From NCBI GenBank assembly GCA_027569505.1, contig JAPDFF010000001.1, positions 1,178,001-1,242,000 of the forward strand: a DNA stretch of 64,000 nucleotides. The letters are read 5' to 3'. The position numbers and the translations under genes are program-made. This document shows positions 31,733 through 42,600 of the stretch, piece after piece (positions within the stretch are counted from its first letter, which is position 1; every line of letters begins with the position of its first letter). The DNA comes from Chloridium humicola. Lineage: Eukaryota; Ascomycota; Sordariomycetes; Chaetosphaeriales; Chaetosphaeriaceae. The notes under the pieces were generated by a model. The model did not search any database and had not been told where the DNA came from. It saw nothing but the letters and a program-made list of their open reading frames with translations.

Positions 31733-34292
31733 ATGGACTACGACGCACTCAAGGAGCAGTGGGGTGAGGTGGAAGATCGCGATGGCGTTCGCCTGAGCTG
31801 GAATGTCTTTCCAAGCACCCGCATGGTCAGCCTTCCTGCATAAGTAACAGCCGTTTTCTTCGGAACTGACGGTCTTCATCAGGAAGCATCCAGACTCGTT
31901 GTTCCCATCGGCGCCCTCTACACCCCGCTCAAGGAGAAGCCCGAGACGCCCCTTTTGCACTTTGAGCCTGTCACCTGCAAACAGCCCTGCCGCTCAGTCT
32001 TGAACCCCTTCTGGTAGGCACTGCTGCTTTCCGGCCTGCATTCATAGTGATGGTGCTGACTCCACGCCAGCCAGGTCGACGTGCGCGCTCGCCTCTGGAT
32101 CTGCCCCTTCTGCCTCTCGAGGAACCCTCTCCCGCCGCACTACAAGGATATCACCGCCAATGCCATCCCCCCCGAGCTGCACCCATCCAACACGACCATC
32201 GAGTACAGGCTGTCGCGACCGGCTCCTAGCCCACCCATCTTCCTCTATGTCGTCGATACGTGCCAAGAGGAGGACAGCTTGGCTGCTCTCAAGGAGTCCC
32301 TGATTATGAGCCTCAGCCTCCTGCCTGAGAATGCTCTGGTTGGCCTGATCACGTACGGGACCATGGCCCAGGTGCATGAGATTGGCTACACTTCGTGCGC
32401 CAAGTCGTACGTCTTCCGGGGCAGCAAGGAGTACACCGCCAAGCAGGTTCAGGAGATGCTTGGCCTTATCCAGCCCGCTCTGCGCCAAGGCATGCCTCCT
32501 CACCAGCCCGGCAGGCCCATGCCCATGGGTCCCGCTTCCCGCTTCCTGCTCCCGGTTGCGCAGGCCGAGTTCCAGCTCACCAAGGCGCTTGAGCAGCTGC
32601 AGAAGGATCCCTGGCCCGTGACGAGCGATCGCAGGAACCTGCGCTGCACTGGTGTTGCCCTCTCAGTCGCCGTCGGCCTGCTCGAGACGTCGTTCCAGAA
32701 TGCTGGAGGCCGCATCATGCTGTTCGCTGGCGGTCCTGCTACCGAGGGCCCCGGAATGGTCGTTGGTCCCGAGTTGAGGGAGCCTATACGGTCGCACCAT
32801 GACATTGACCGTGACAACGTCAAGTACTACAAGAAGGCGCTCAAGGTACGGGCAAATGTTCCTGAACGTAGTGGAAACCGCCGCGATAGCTGACATGACT
32901 GTAGTTCTATGACAACCTTGCCAAGAGGACGGCACATAACGGCCACACGATCGACATTTTTGCTGGCTGCCTCGACCAAGTTGGTCTGCTGGAAATGAAG
33001 GGTCTTTGCAATTCGACCGGCGGCCACATGATCTTGACAGACAGCTTTACCTCGTCCATGTTCAAGCAGTCGTTTATCCGCATTTTCGAGAAGGATGGAG
33101 ACGACAATCTTTTGATGGGCTTCAATGCCGTTCTCGAGGTTCTGACGACCAAGGAACTCAAGGTTACCGGTCTCATTGGTCACGCTGTGTCCTTGAACAA
33201 GAAGTCGACGTCGGTGGGCGAGACAGAGTGCGGAATCGGCAACACCTGCTCTTGGAAGATGTGCGGCATCGACCCCAAGGCCAGCTATGGCGTCTACTTC
33301 GAAATTGCTCAGGGCGGCCCTTCACAACACCAGCAAACTCCCCAGAAGGGCATGATCCAGTTCCTGACCTACTACCAACACTCCTCTGGCCAGTTCCACC
33401 TTCGCGTTACCACAATTGCCCGGAACCTCAGCGGGCCTGCGGGCGATCCCGCGATTGCTCAGTCGTTCGACCAGGAGGCTGCCGCCGTGCTCATGTCGAG
33501 AATTGCTGTTTTCAAGGCAGAGGTTGACGATGGGCCGGATGTGCTTCGCTGGGTCGACAGGATGCTCATCAGGCTATGCTCGAGGTTCGCAGACTACCGC
33601 AAGGACGACCCATCCTCCTTCCGCCTGGAGAAGAACTTCACTTTATACCCCCAGTTCATGTTCCATTTGCGGAGGAGTCAGTTCCTGCAGGTCTTCAACA
33701 ACTCCCCCGATGAGACGGCGTTCTACAGACACGTTCTCAACCACGAGGATGTCAGCAACTCCCTCGTCATGATCCAGCCCACGCTCGACTCGTACACCTT
33801 CGACCAGGAAGGTGGGCAGCCAGTACTCCTCGACTCAACGTCCATCCAGCCAACCCACATTCTTCTCCTCGACACCTTCTTCCACATCCTCATCTTCCAC
33901 GGTGAGACAATCGCGGAGTGGAGAAAGGCTGGATATCAGGACCAAGAGGGCTACGAGAACTTCGCTGCTCTCTTGGAGACGCCCAAGGAGGATGCTAGGG
34001 TAAGCCTGTCCCCGTGTTTCTTCTCATTTGAAAAACATTCTTGCTAACGGTTCTGATTCAGGATCTTATTACGGATCGCTTCCCTCTTCCCCGTTTCATT
34101 GTCTGTGACCACGGCGGCTCGCAGGCGCGTTTCCTGCTCTCCAAGCTGAACCCCTCAACCACACACACGTCGGGTGCCGGGGCGTACGGCGGTGTCGGAG
34201 CAACGAGCGCGCAGACCATCTTTACAGATGACGTGTCTCTGCAAACGTTCATGGAGCATCTGATGAAGCTGGCGGTTAGTGGCACCAACTAG
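31733..34292 (+). CDS. SEC23: COPII coat subunit Sec23 (Sar1 GTPase-activating protein)
   Basis: Sec23 forms the inner COPII coat with Sec24 on the ER and activates Sar1 GTPase. The model is join(31733..31825, 31883..32013, 32071..32845, 32905..33999, 34062..34292), 774 residues, the normal length. The start MDYDALKEQWGEVEDRDGVRLSWNVFP is canonical. The zinc-finger cysteines are in TCKQPC and ICPFC (about 63-89), with intron 2 splitting the Cys codon of NPFC. The trunk domain (about 120-390) contains FLYVVDTCQEE. Then come the beta-sandwich, the helical domain and the gelsolin domain at the C-terminus (QPTHILLLDTFFHILIFHG). The catalytic Arg lies in the block FIVCDHGGSQARFLLSKLNP. Intron 1 has an uncommon GTCAGC donor, which is forced because reading on meets TAA. 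Introns are 57, 57, 59 and 62 nt. Identification certain. Confidence 0.97.
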
Positions 34293-34767
34293 ATTATCAA
34301 AATGATCTGAGTTGAAGGGCGTAAGGAGGAGAGGTAGAGAACGTTGCGGTGGCTGGGGGCATGATTAGAGAGATGGCTGTGTGACTGTCTAGCGTCGGTA
34401 ATATATAGCAATTGAGATTATCAAGGAATACACCAGTTCCCCAACGTTGTGATGCCATTGCGGGCGTCAGAGGCTTAACTTCCATGATTCGCGGGCTGTA
34501 ATTTACGTGGTCAAGTACTAGGTAAATTACCGGACCCCTGCTGCTCTTTGGTCCATGTGGCTGAAGGAAGTCCCCGCGAATTGGAATGTGGCGCAGTATC
34601 CTGCTGCCCCGCTCGTCCCAAAATTTTCAGCCACAGTCCCCAAATTCTTAGGGCAGGCAGGGAAAACCCACAACTGGGATTTTTCGATTTCGTTGTCTTG
34701 AACTCGGCACGGCTGCACCCATTCCCACCAACACCACCGAGCCCGTCCTTCACAACCAGCCGTCACC
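34293..34767. other. Intergenic: SEC23 3' flank and RPL12 promoter
   Basis: 475 bp between tandem genes. The RPL12-proximal half contains TTAGGGCAGG and GGGAAAACCCAC words that could be promoter elements. No coding signal is seen. Confidence 0.5.
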
Positions 34768-35595
34768 ATGCGTAAGTAATTGCTGTTGCTCGCTTCAATG
34801 CATCCGTCAAGATCACTAATTTGCGACATGTGCAGCTCCCAAGCTCGACCCCAACGAGATCAAGATCATGTAAGGACTTGCCTCCCTCAGCCTACTGCAC
34901 GACTGCCCATTGCGAATGCGCTCCGCCAAGAAGAACGAGATAGAACGAACGGAAAACTGACGACGATTTTCCATTGCAGCCACCTCCGGGCGACCGGTGG
35001 TGAGGTCGGTGCCTCTTCGGCTCTTGCTCCCAAGATCGGTCCTCTCGGTCTCTCGCCGAAGAAGGTCGGTGAGGATATCGCCAAGGCGACTGGTGACTGG
35101 GTATGATGCGCCCCGACTTTGTCGAATTGGGAGGGACGAAGGTTTTCTGACGAAATCGACTTTTCCCGGCATACAGAAGGGTCTCCGCGTGACCGTCAAG
35201 CTCACCATCCAAAACCGTCAAGCCGCCGTCTCGGTCGTCCCCACAGCCTCCTCGCTCATCATCCGGGCGCTCAAGGAGCCCCCCCGCGACCGCAAGAAGG
35301 AGAAGAACATCAAGCACAACAAGTCGGTCGCCCTCGACGAGATCATCGAGATTGCGAGGACGATGAAGTTCAAGTCCTTCTCCAAGGACCTGAAGGGCTG
35401 TGTCAAGGAGATTCTGGGCACCGCTTTCAGCGTTGGCTGCCAGGTGGACGGCAAGAGCCCGAGGGACATCACTGAGGCGATTGATGCGGGCGAGATCGAC
35501 AGTACGTTTCCCTCCACTCGGCATATCTGGCCTTGTCAGTCCCAGGGCCAGGCATGGACCAGTTTGCTGACTGTCTCGCAGTTCCTGAGGAGTAA
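34768..35595 (+). CDS. RPL12: 60S ribosomal protein L12 (uL11)
   Basis: uL11 sits at the base of the ribosomal P-stalk and helps elongation-factor GTPases. The model is join(34768..34771, 34836..34869, 34980..35100, 35177..35501, 35582..35595), 165 residues, exactly the eukaryotic length. The first coding exon is only 4 nt (ATGC) and the last 14 nt (IPEE then stop). The joined protein reads MPPKLDPNEIKIIHLRATGG, then APKIGPLGLSPKKVGEDIAK, the rRNA-binding region with KEPPRDRKKEKNIKHNK, and ends DITEAIDAGEIDIPEE. The four introns are 64, 110, 76 and 80 nt. Small exons near the ends are common in fungal ribosomal protein genes, and they hide the gene from ORF searches. The plus-strand frame that runs past 35501 to 36058 is intron read-through and not coding. 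Confidence 0.97.
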
Positions 35596-35858
35596 ATTCT
35601 TCTGCAACGAAGGTCGGTCTGTGGGAAATTCTTGGCATGTGATTAGGAGTTCAGGGCTTGCTTTACACCAGGCTTGCCAGACGACGGCAAATCAAATGAA
35701 AAGAACGATTTCATGGCCGAGTGTGTGGCGGTCCTGCCCGAACTCGGCTCGTCGTGCTAGCAACGAGTCTGCTGCGATACCGATACGAACCTGGAAGTCC
35801 TCATCCGCGGGTTTCCCCCCTCGCCTTTTCCTCGAGGAAACCTTGACAACATCACATT

Positions 35859-35871
35859 CCCCCCCCCCCCC
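35859..35871. repeat. C13 homopolymer
   Basis: Thirteen consecutive C residues lie about 260 bp after the RPL12 stop. Confidence 0.85.
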
Positions 35872-38635
35872 AAAACCCCTGACCGTTCACTCCGGAACGA
35901 CCGCTCCCCATGGTCCTCTCGGCTTTTTGTGTTCAGGAAGATCGATGCAGACGTCCTATTACTCACCATGGCTTTCGTGGGCACTCTCGTGCTATGGAAT
36001 CCAAGGTCCATATTCAGGTCGACATTTCTATGCTGCCAATTGTTCGGCTGTTGTGTAATGCATATGCCATGGTTTTGGGCTGCGGGATCTGCGAGTTACC
36101 ATACCCGAGATGCTAATCATAGCAAGTTACTTCCGACGGGATGCATAATCTGAGGTGTACGTGGCTTGATCTGTGCTGCTGGTGTGTGCAGAACTGGTCC
36201 AGTTCTGAGACTTACTCACCCCTTTTTCCATGTTCAGACTTCCAAATGCCGGGCGTCTTCCCACTCACCTACTCCAGGCATTGAAGTTGAGGGCTGGCGC
36301 CGCCACTGGGGGCATGTTACCCTGGCCTCGCCAGGCTGCTCGTCACGCTTTTGTGCGACGTCCACCACCGCCCGCGACAGTTGCTCCCGTCGTGTCTCGG
36401 GTGGCTGAGCGCATCCCGCGGCGCGGCGCAGCCTGCAATGGGACGGGGTGGGTAGCAGCGTGTGTGTGTCCTGTATGTACATGTAGAACAAGGGACGTCG
36501 AACCGGCAGTTTGAATAAGACATTATAAGCCCGAACCACTTACCACACCCGTCGGTCAGCCAGCCCTCTGGGCTGATGGCATCTCAGACATAAGACACAA
36601 GAAACCAGTCGCTTCATCCGTCCGAAGCAGTGGATGATGTGAAGCCTTTGGTGCGCGGCGCATGATTGAAACGGGTTGGTGCAGGGTGATCGTTGATCAA
36701 GCCTCGTATGGGCATGACTGTGCACACGGTCCCGGTGATAACGGGCGGTACTGGGTCTTGCTTGGGTGTGAGATTTGCTTGACGGCGAGGCTTGAAATAT
36801 ATTTATCTATTTTACTGGAAACGGCCGGCTCGTTTGAGATGGATGAAACTCTCTGGTCTCTATCCGCGGTGTTCGAAAGGGGGGATCTTTGACGCACTGA
36901 CGAAGATGCAGTCAGGGGGATGGAACTTGGTTCAAAGTTTGGCGCCAACGTGGATGTGGGAGATCCGTCGTAAGTTTGGCCTGCTTGGCGCGCCCCATGT
37001 GCCAGACAAGCAGCGCAGATCTTTGGGGGTGAGATGGTGAGCGGGATGGTTTCAGTCCAGGAAGAGGAATATCTGGGCCGTAAGATCTGCTGATTCGGTC
37101 GGAAGAGAGGGAGGGAAGTTCTTCAGCAACGTGAGAGCCACAGGCGGACCTTCCTCTCTTCAACCCCAGAGTTCAATTCTCGGCTCGACATTCTTCGGAT
37201 TCCATCCTCAGCTGTCTTCGGCTGCGCCTTGGTGTTGGGTTGGTTCTTGGCTGCCGTTTGGTGGAAGCAGGTTCCCCACACCCCTCCCTTCCCGCTGCAA
37301 GGGTGGCTTCTTGGATCAGCAAGGATGTGGTTGATGAGGAGGGGGGTGGAGGGGATTTCGGGCTGGCTGGTGTTGTTGGCGGGCTGGGTCAAACCGTCAA
37401 AGAAACGTTTCCTTTCCGGCCCGCCTTCTCATTTCTTTTTGAGGAGGATACGTGCCGTTTTCAGACGCTGTTGGGCGCTTCTCTCTCAGGACGTCAAAGC
37501 GAAGAGAGAGAGCTCGGCAAGAAGATGCAAGGGAGGCATGAATGACGGCGCAGCTCAGAGCTGGGGGCCTGGGGCCACCAATGCCATGCCGGCCAACCGT
37601 TTGGTTGACCAAAGGCGTGCCGGCCCTCCCGGTTGGGAGTGACTGCTCAAATTGTCTTCCCTGCCTTGCCTTCATTGAGTGGATGGGTGGCTGCATTGGC
37701 CGCCTGTCACGCCTCGCGGAAAGGTGTGCCTTGGCCCTTGGATGTCGAGAGGCGAGCCGAGGATTGGTTTTCAACCAGTGGGTGTGCTGATCGGGCAATT
37801 CCCGGGGCGACTGGTCAGGCTTCAGTGCGGATGCATACAATGTTTCTGATCTACCTGCAGTGAGAGGGTCAGAGAAGAGGTTCGTAACCCACGGACAGAA
37901 CCTGCGGTGAGCTGCATGGCTTGAAGCCCTTGTTGCTGCGAGGGGAAGAGGTCGTTTTGAGATATCAACGTGGTCGGTCAGAGAAGATTCCGAGGCGGAC
38001 GAGACATCTGATTGTGTTCCTGGGCGTCCACGACACCCTCCCCCAAGCCCTGGTGTGCCACATGCTTGACCGTCTGACCGTTTGGTTACCTTGTTCCACC
38101 AGGGACGGTCTCTTGTGGATGGTGATAGCCACACGCCACGCGGATGGGGGTGTCAACGGGCGGAGCTAACTGCCTGGTCCAGTCGCACAAGTACAAATGC
38201 TGTGGCAGAGAAGATGGCATCGAAGCACCTCTGCTGCTTCTAGGTCCATTTCCGTCTGCCTGCCATGAAACCCATGGAGTTCTCGAGACAAAAGAGGCAG
38301 GGTTGAATCAGGTTTGTAACATGCCTCCGGGCTGGATATTGCCAGAGTAATGAAGAGGAGGCACACCCCGGAGCCAACCCATGCGCGGAAGGGTGACATG
38401 GCGTTGCCCAGCTCACTTTTGCTGGGGATGGTGGATGCCAGATCAGCGGGCTGTTGTGGGAAGAGACGTTGTGATTGTTCGGCCGGGAGCCAGGTGGTGC
38501 TGCAGGTGCTGAGGTGCAGGGTGCTGCAAGCCCGCAACTCGTTAGCGCCTGCCACTGGCCCCTACATCGTTCCCCCCCACGGGCCTGGATACGGGTGGAG
38601 GGGTCCACAGGTGGGGACGTTGGGCCGGGGTCCCT

Positions 38636-38687
38636 TATAAAACGGGACGAACCCTGCCCTGTACGGCCCGGGCAATTAAGCCCGGGC
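38636..38687 (+). promoter_or_regulatory. Candidate core promoter: TATAAAA plus paired GCCCGGGC octamers
   Basis: TATAAAA at 38636-38642 is followed 24 bp later by two identical, self-complementary GCCCGGGC octamers (38666-38673 and 38680-38687) separated by AATTAA. The pair can act as a dyad or form a hairpin. It lies about 930 bp before the OGT-like start. Promoter function is inferred from the arrangement alone. Confidence 0.35.
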
Positions 38688-38834
38688 ACGCCCGCAGGCT
38701 GTCTGTCGTGCAGCTTCCTGTCCAGTCAGTGACTTTTCAGGTTCCAGCGTTGATTCCCTTCCACTCTTTCAACCTCCATCTTTCGACGTCGCAGTCGCTC
38801 TGGGCTTGGAAATGCATATTGGTTGATGCCTGAG

Positions 38835-38848
38835 GTGTGTGTGTGTGT
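38835..38848. repeat. (GT)7 microsatellite
   Basis: Seven GT units in the probable leader or promoter of the OGT-like gene. Confidence 0.8.
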
Positions 38849-39618
38849 TGTGTCAAAGAATCCTGACCTGAGAGGAGAGTGGTATTTAACGGAACCCATC
38901 TCAGTCAAACGGTCTCTGCGACCTCCAGCTCCTTCCCGGCCCTCAAGTTGGCTCCCTCGTCCTGTCGATCTGCATCTCCTTCGACTCCCCCGCCATCACG
39001 CCCCTCCTTTCTGTCGCCTTGTTCCTTTTTTCTCGGCGACACATCCACTGCCATCTCCGCGCAATCCGGTCCGCTTGGGAATTAGAGCGAGCGAGCGAGC
39101 GAACGAAGAACCTGACGTTGTCGTTGGAGGTCAACAAGAGTGGGGTCCAGTTTTGGTGTTATTGCGAGCAAGGAAGGGGATCTGGGAGTTTCCCGGTTCC
39201 GGTTTCGACACACTGCCCATCGACCCACGAATCGCGGATCGACAGACCAGCACACGTTCATTGCATGGTTGAGAGCGCTGGACGGCGCTGGCAGAGTCCC
39301 CGCCGTGCTAGGTCTCTTCCATTGCTTAAGGTACCTTGCCGTATCTTGCCTCAGCTGGGACATGGAAGTTGAACCGCGGTGTCTCGATAGTTGAGTGCTC
39401 AATGGCCCTTGGATGACACGGTTCGTGGCTGCGACAACTGCGACGGCAAGCACGAAAATGCTCTGACCAGCCAAGGACAGGACAAGCCCGGCTTGATCTC
39501 GCACCAGGTGGCCGCTATATTCACCTATCTCTTCAAACGATCTTCGATTCATCGTCTCGTCCTTGGGAATCTTGCGTTTTTTACGGTTTCTCGTCACTCT
39601 CGATGAGCATCTCTCACG

Positions 39619-42600
39619 ATGCTACCCCTCCTACAGACACACCAGGTGGTGCCACCCCAGCTCGACTTCATGGGGCACCACCAGGGCCATCTGAAGACGG
39701 GCTATTCTTCACACCACCACGGGCTCCACCTCTCACTGCAACCAACCCACCTTCTTCAAGGCGCCGACTCAACACCCCGTGTGTTTCCCATCCGCAGCGC
39801 TCAGCACCAGGCCCCAGCTCTGCACCGCATCGCAACAAGCTTCAACCGGCTGCAGCACCATGACCCGGCCGAAAACACCCTGCGTCGCAAAACTCCCAGT
39901 GGGACCATCGACAATGGGTACGATGGGTCACTTACACACCTGGCCTCGGGTCCCCCACCTTTGAAGCACATGATTGTGCCGGCCTCGTCCAGGATCTATC
40001 CAACAGCGGTGGTCCAGAGAGCATCGGCCCCGGCCGTCGACGGATTGCTGCAACAACAACCTCCAACAGGTGCCTGGACTTACTCGGTAGTGACACCCAC
40101 AGCACACTTCGACCATGGGATGGAGCGGCTGAATGGCTCGCTGGAAGCATCGAGGGGATGGGGGATGGGCCAGCCGATCGGAGCTCTGGATTCGAGTTCG
40201 AGCGCATACTACCTGCAGCCTCTGCAACACAATTACCAGCCGCCTCCCGGCCTGCAGCCTGTCCTTGGTCCAGGGTATCACCAATCGTTGTCACAAACCG
40301 TCTACAGCCCAGGCGGCTACCAGCAGCCTGCCGTGTGGAGAGACGGCAGTCTTGGGTACCAGACCCTCATCCCGCTGGCAAACGGCTACACGCCGCAAAA
40401 CTTGGTGGACAATGTCTTCATGCCCCCGCAAGCCGCAGTTCATCACCCTCAGGCCAATATCCCGAGGCTGGGGCCGGGCCACCATTTCAATCTTCAACTC
40501 CCGAGCCAACCTCTTGATGACGGCTTTGCCCATTATGGTTTTAGCCAACCCGTCCACCATGACGCCCACCACGGGCGGCACTCCTCCGTGTCTACGATGC
40601 CTGGTGTGGGATACCTTCCGAAACCCGCTGGTGCCGTGAGCTCACCGACACGCTTTAGGGAGCGGGCTCTACAAAGCGCCCACAAGGCCTACAATGACCT
40701 CTTGCACTACCTCGCCAGCGCCAAAAAAGCCAGTCATGGTCGCAGCAGTTCCCAGTCGGGGTCATCTTCGAAGATGATGCTGTACCCAAAACCTTCCAGC
40801 ACACCGACCGGTAATGGACACAGGCCACGTCCCCTGTCGTCTTTTGGTGATCCGACGGCAAATTATGCGCTGCACATGGCGCACAAGGAGGCAATTGCTC
40901 GGTCGTTAGGCAACGGTATCTCGTCAGACTTGCTCACCGGACGTGAGCAGCTCAGGAACCCTTACTCGAACGGCCATCTGCGGTCAATTCACGAAATGAA
41001 CTCGCCTGTTCTCAATGCCAGGGCCTCACTGGAAATTCTGTCTACCCTGTGCGAGCAAAGTGGTTGGAAGTGGGTCGAGGGGATGCTCCTGGGAGGTTGT
41101 CTTTATTTCGGCTTGGAGCGTTATAAAGAAGCCCTGGAGTGGTTCAAGCGGATCGTGGGCCTGGACCGAAGTCATGTGGAGGCCATTTCTAACATCGGAG
41201 CGACGCTGTACTGCCTGAACCGGCAGGATGAGGCAGAGCAACACTGGGAGCAAGCGATCAAAATACGTCCAAGCTATTTGGAAGCAGTCGAGCATCTTGT
41301 CAGTCTCTTGTGCTCGGCCCACAGGAACGAGGAGGCAATCCGCACCATCGAGCGCATTCAGCATGCGCTTAGGATCCAAGGTTCCGACACACCTCAGGAA
41401 CAAGCAAGCGAGACTGCCAGCGAGGCAGACACGGCTTCGACTGTTACCCTTGCAGAGTCGAGTTCCGATGCCTACGTACTAGACTCGGACAAGACCGACA
41501 GCCCCGAGCAGCGTTTTGTTTCGGCGACCGAGGAGAGCAATGCGCCTGGCTTCGGTTCCAGTGGCTATTCCCTTCCCGGGAGCGAGAACGGCCGGATGAT
41601 TCTGCTCATTCACGCCAAGGGGAACATCCTCTACTCGCTGAAAGAGATCGACCGCGCGGCGCGAGCTTTCGAAGAAGTGGTAACAATCAGTGCTGGGAAA
41701 CAAATCAAGGGCGTGAAGTCACTCATCCGGAGGATACAAACTGTCCTGGCGCCCGAAGATCCCGGGTCAGGACTGAGCACGTTCTCCCTTCGTGGCGCGC
41801 CACTGCTTCTAGCCCCGGATAAAGCCAAGCATACAGCTCAATATGTGTTTTCTTCGACTGGTGGACATCTCCCTGGGCTTCAGCATCTCCCAGAGGGCGC
41901 GCATAAGAAATCGGTGGTGGCGACGACGAGTAATTCTCTGCTCTCCCTGGCCAAGATCTTTCAGGATGCGATATCCAACGGCCCCAGCTCCGGTCTTGTA
42001 CGGCAATCCGCAGGGGTCGGGGACATCCTGGCCCTGTACTACCTGTCCCTGTCTCTCCAAGAGAGCCCCTCGACAGCCAACAATGTCGGCATCCTCCTCG
42101 CAGGCGTTCAGCAGGCCGGCCCGGTGCAACGCCTCTCGGTCTCCGACAGGGGAATGGAAATAGATATTCCTGGAATCGTTCCCGGCAGCGGCCTGTCGCT
42201 CGCTCTGGCGTACTACCGGTACGGCCTCTCACTGGACCCAAACCATGTGCACCTTCACACCAACATGGGCAGTCTGTTGAAGGACGTTGGGCAACTGGAC
42301 CTGGCCATCAGAATGTATGAGGCGGCCGTCAAATGCGATGGGACATTCGACATCGCCCTTACGAACCTCGCGAATGCGGTCAAGGACAGAGGGCGAATCC
42401 ATGACGCCATCAAGTACTACCAGCGGGCTGTGATTGCGAATCCAGATTTTGCCGAGGCTGTCTGTGGCCTCTCGACTGCTCTCAACTCGGTCTGCGACTG
42501 GAGGGGTCGTGGTGGCGTTCTACTCGCAGGTGGCAAGCATGACAGGTGGCACGTGGACGACAAGGGGATGCTTCGAGACGTCAAGACACTGGGCGTGGGC

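Larger units (their letters stand above)
35596..39618. other. 4-kb intergenic region before the OGT-like gene
   Basis: No protein gene is recognised. Landmarks are a C13 tract (35859-35871), a TATAAAA (38636-38642) followed by two GCCCGGGC octamers (38666-38687), a GT repeat (38835-38848) and a GCGA tandem (39085-39101). The last kilobase is pyrimidine-rich and may be a long transcribed leader that starts near the TATA-like site. Frames such as 37229-37642 and 38823-39272 show no family features. Confidence 0.45.

Noticed and set aside
35502..36058. Continuation of the RPL12 frame to 36058
   Set aside because: Read-through of the last intron; splicing to a 14-nt exon restores the conserved IPEE terminus.
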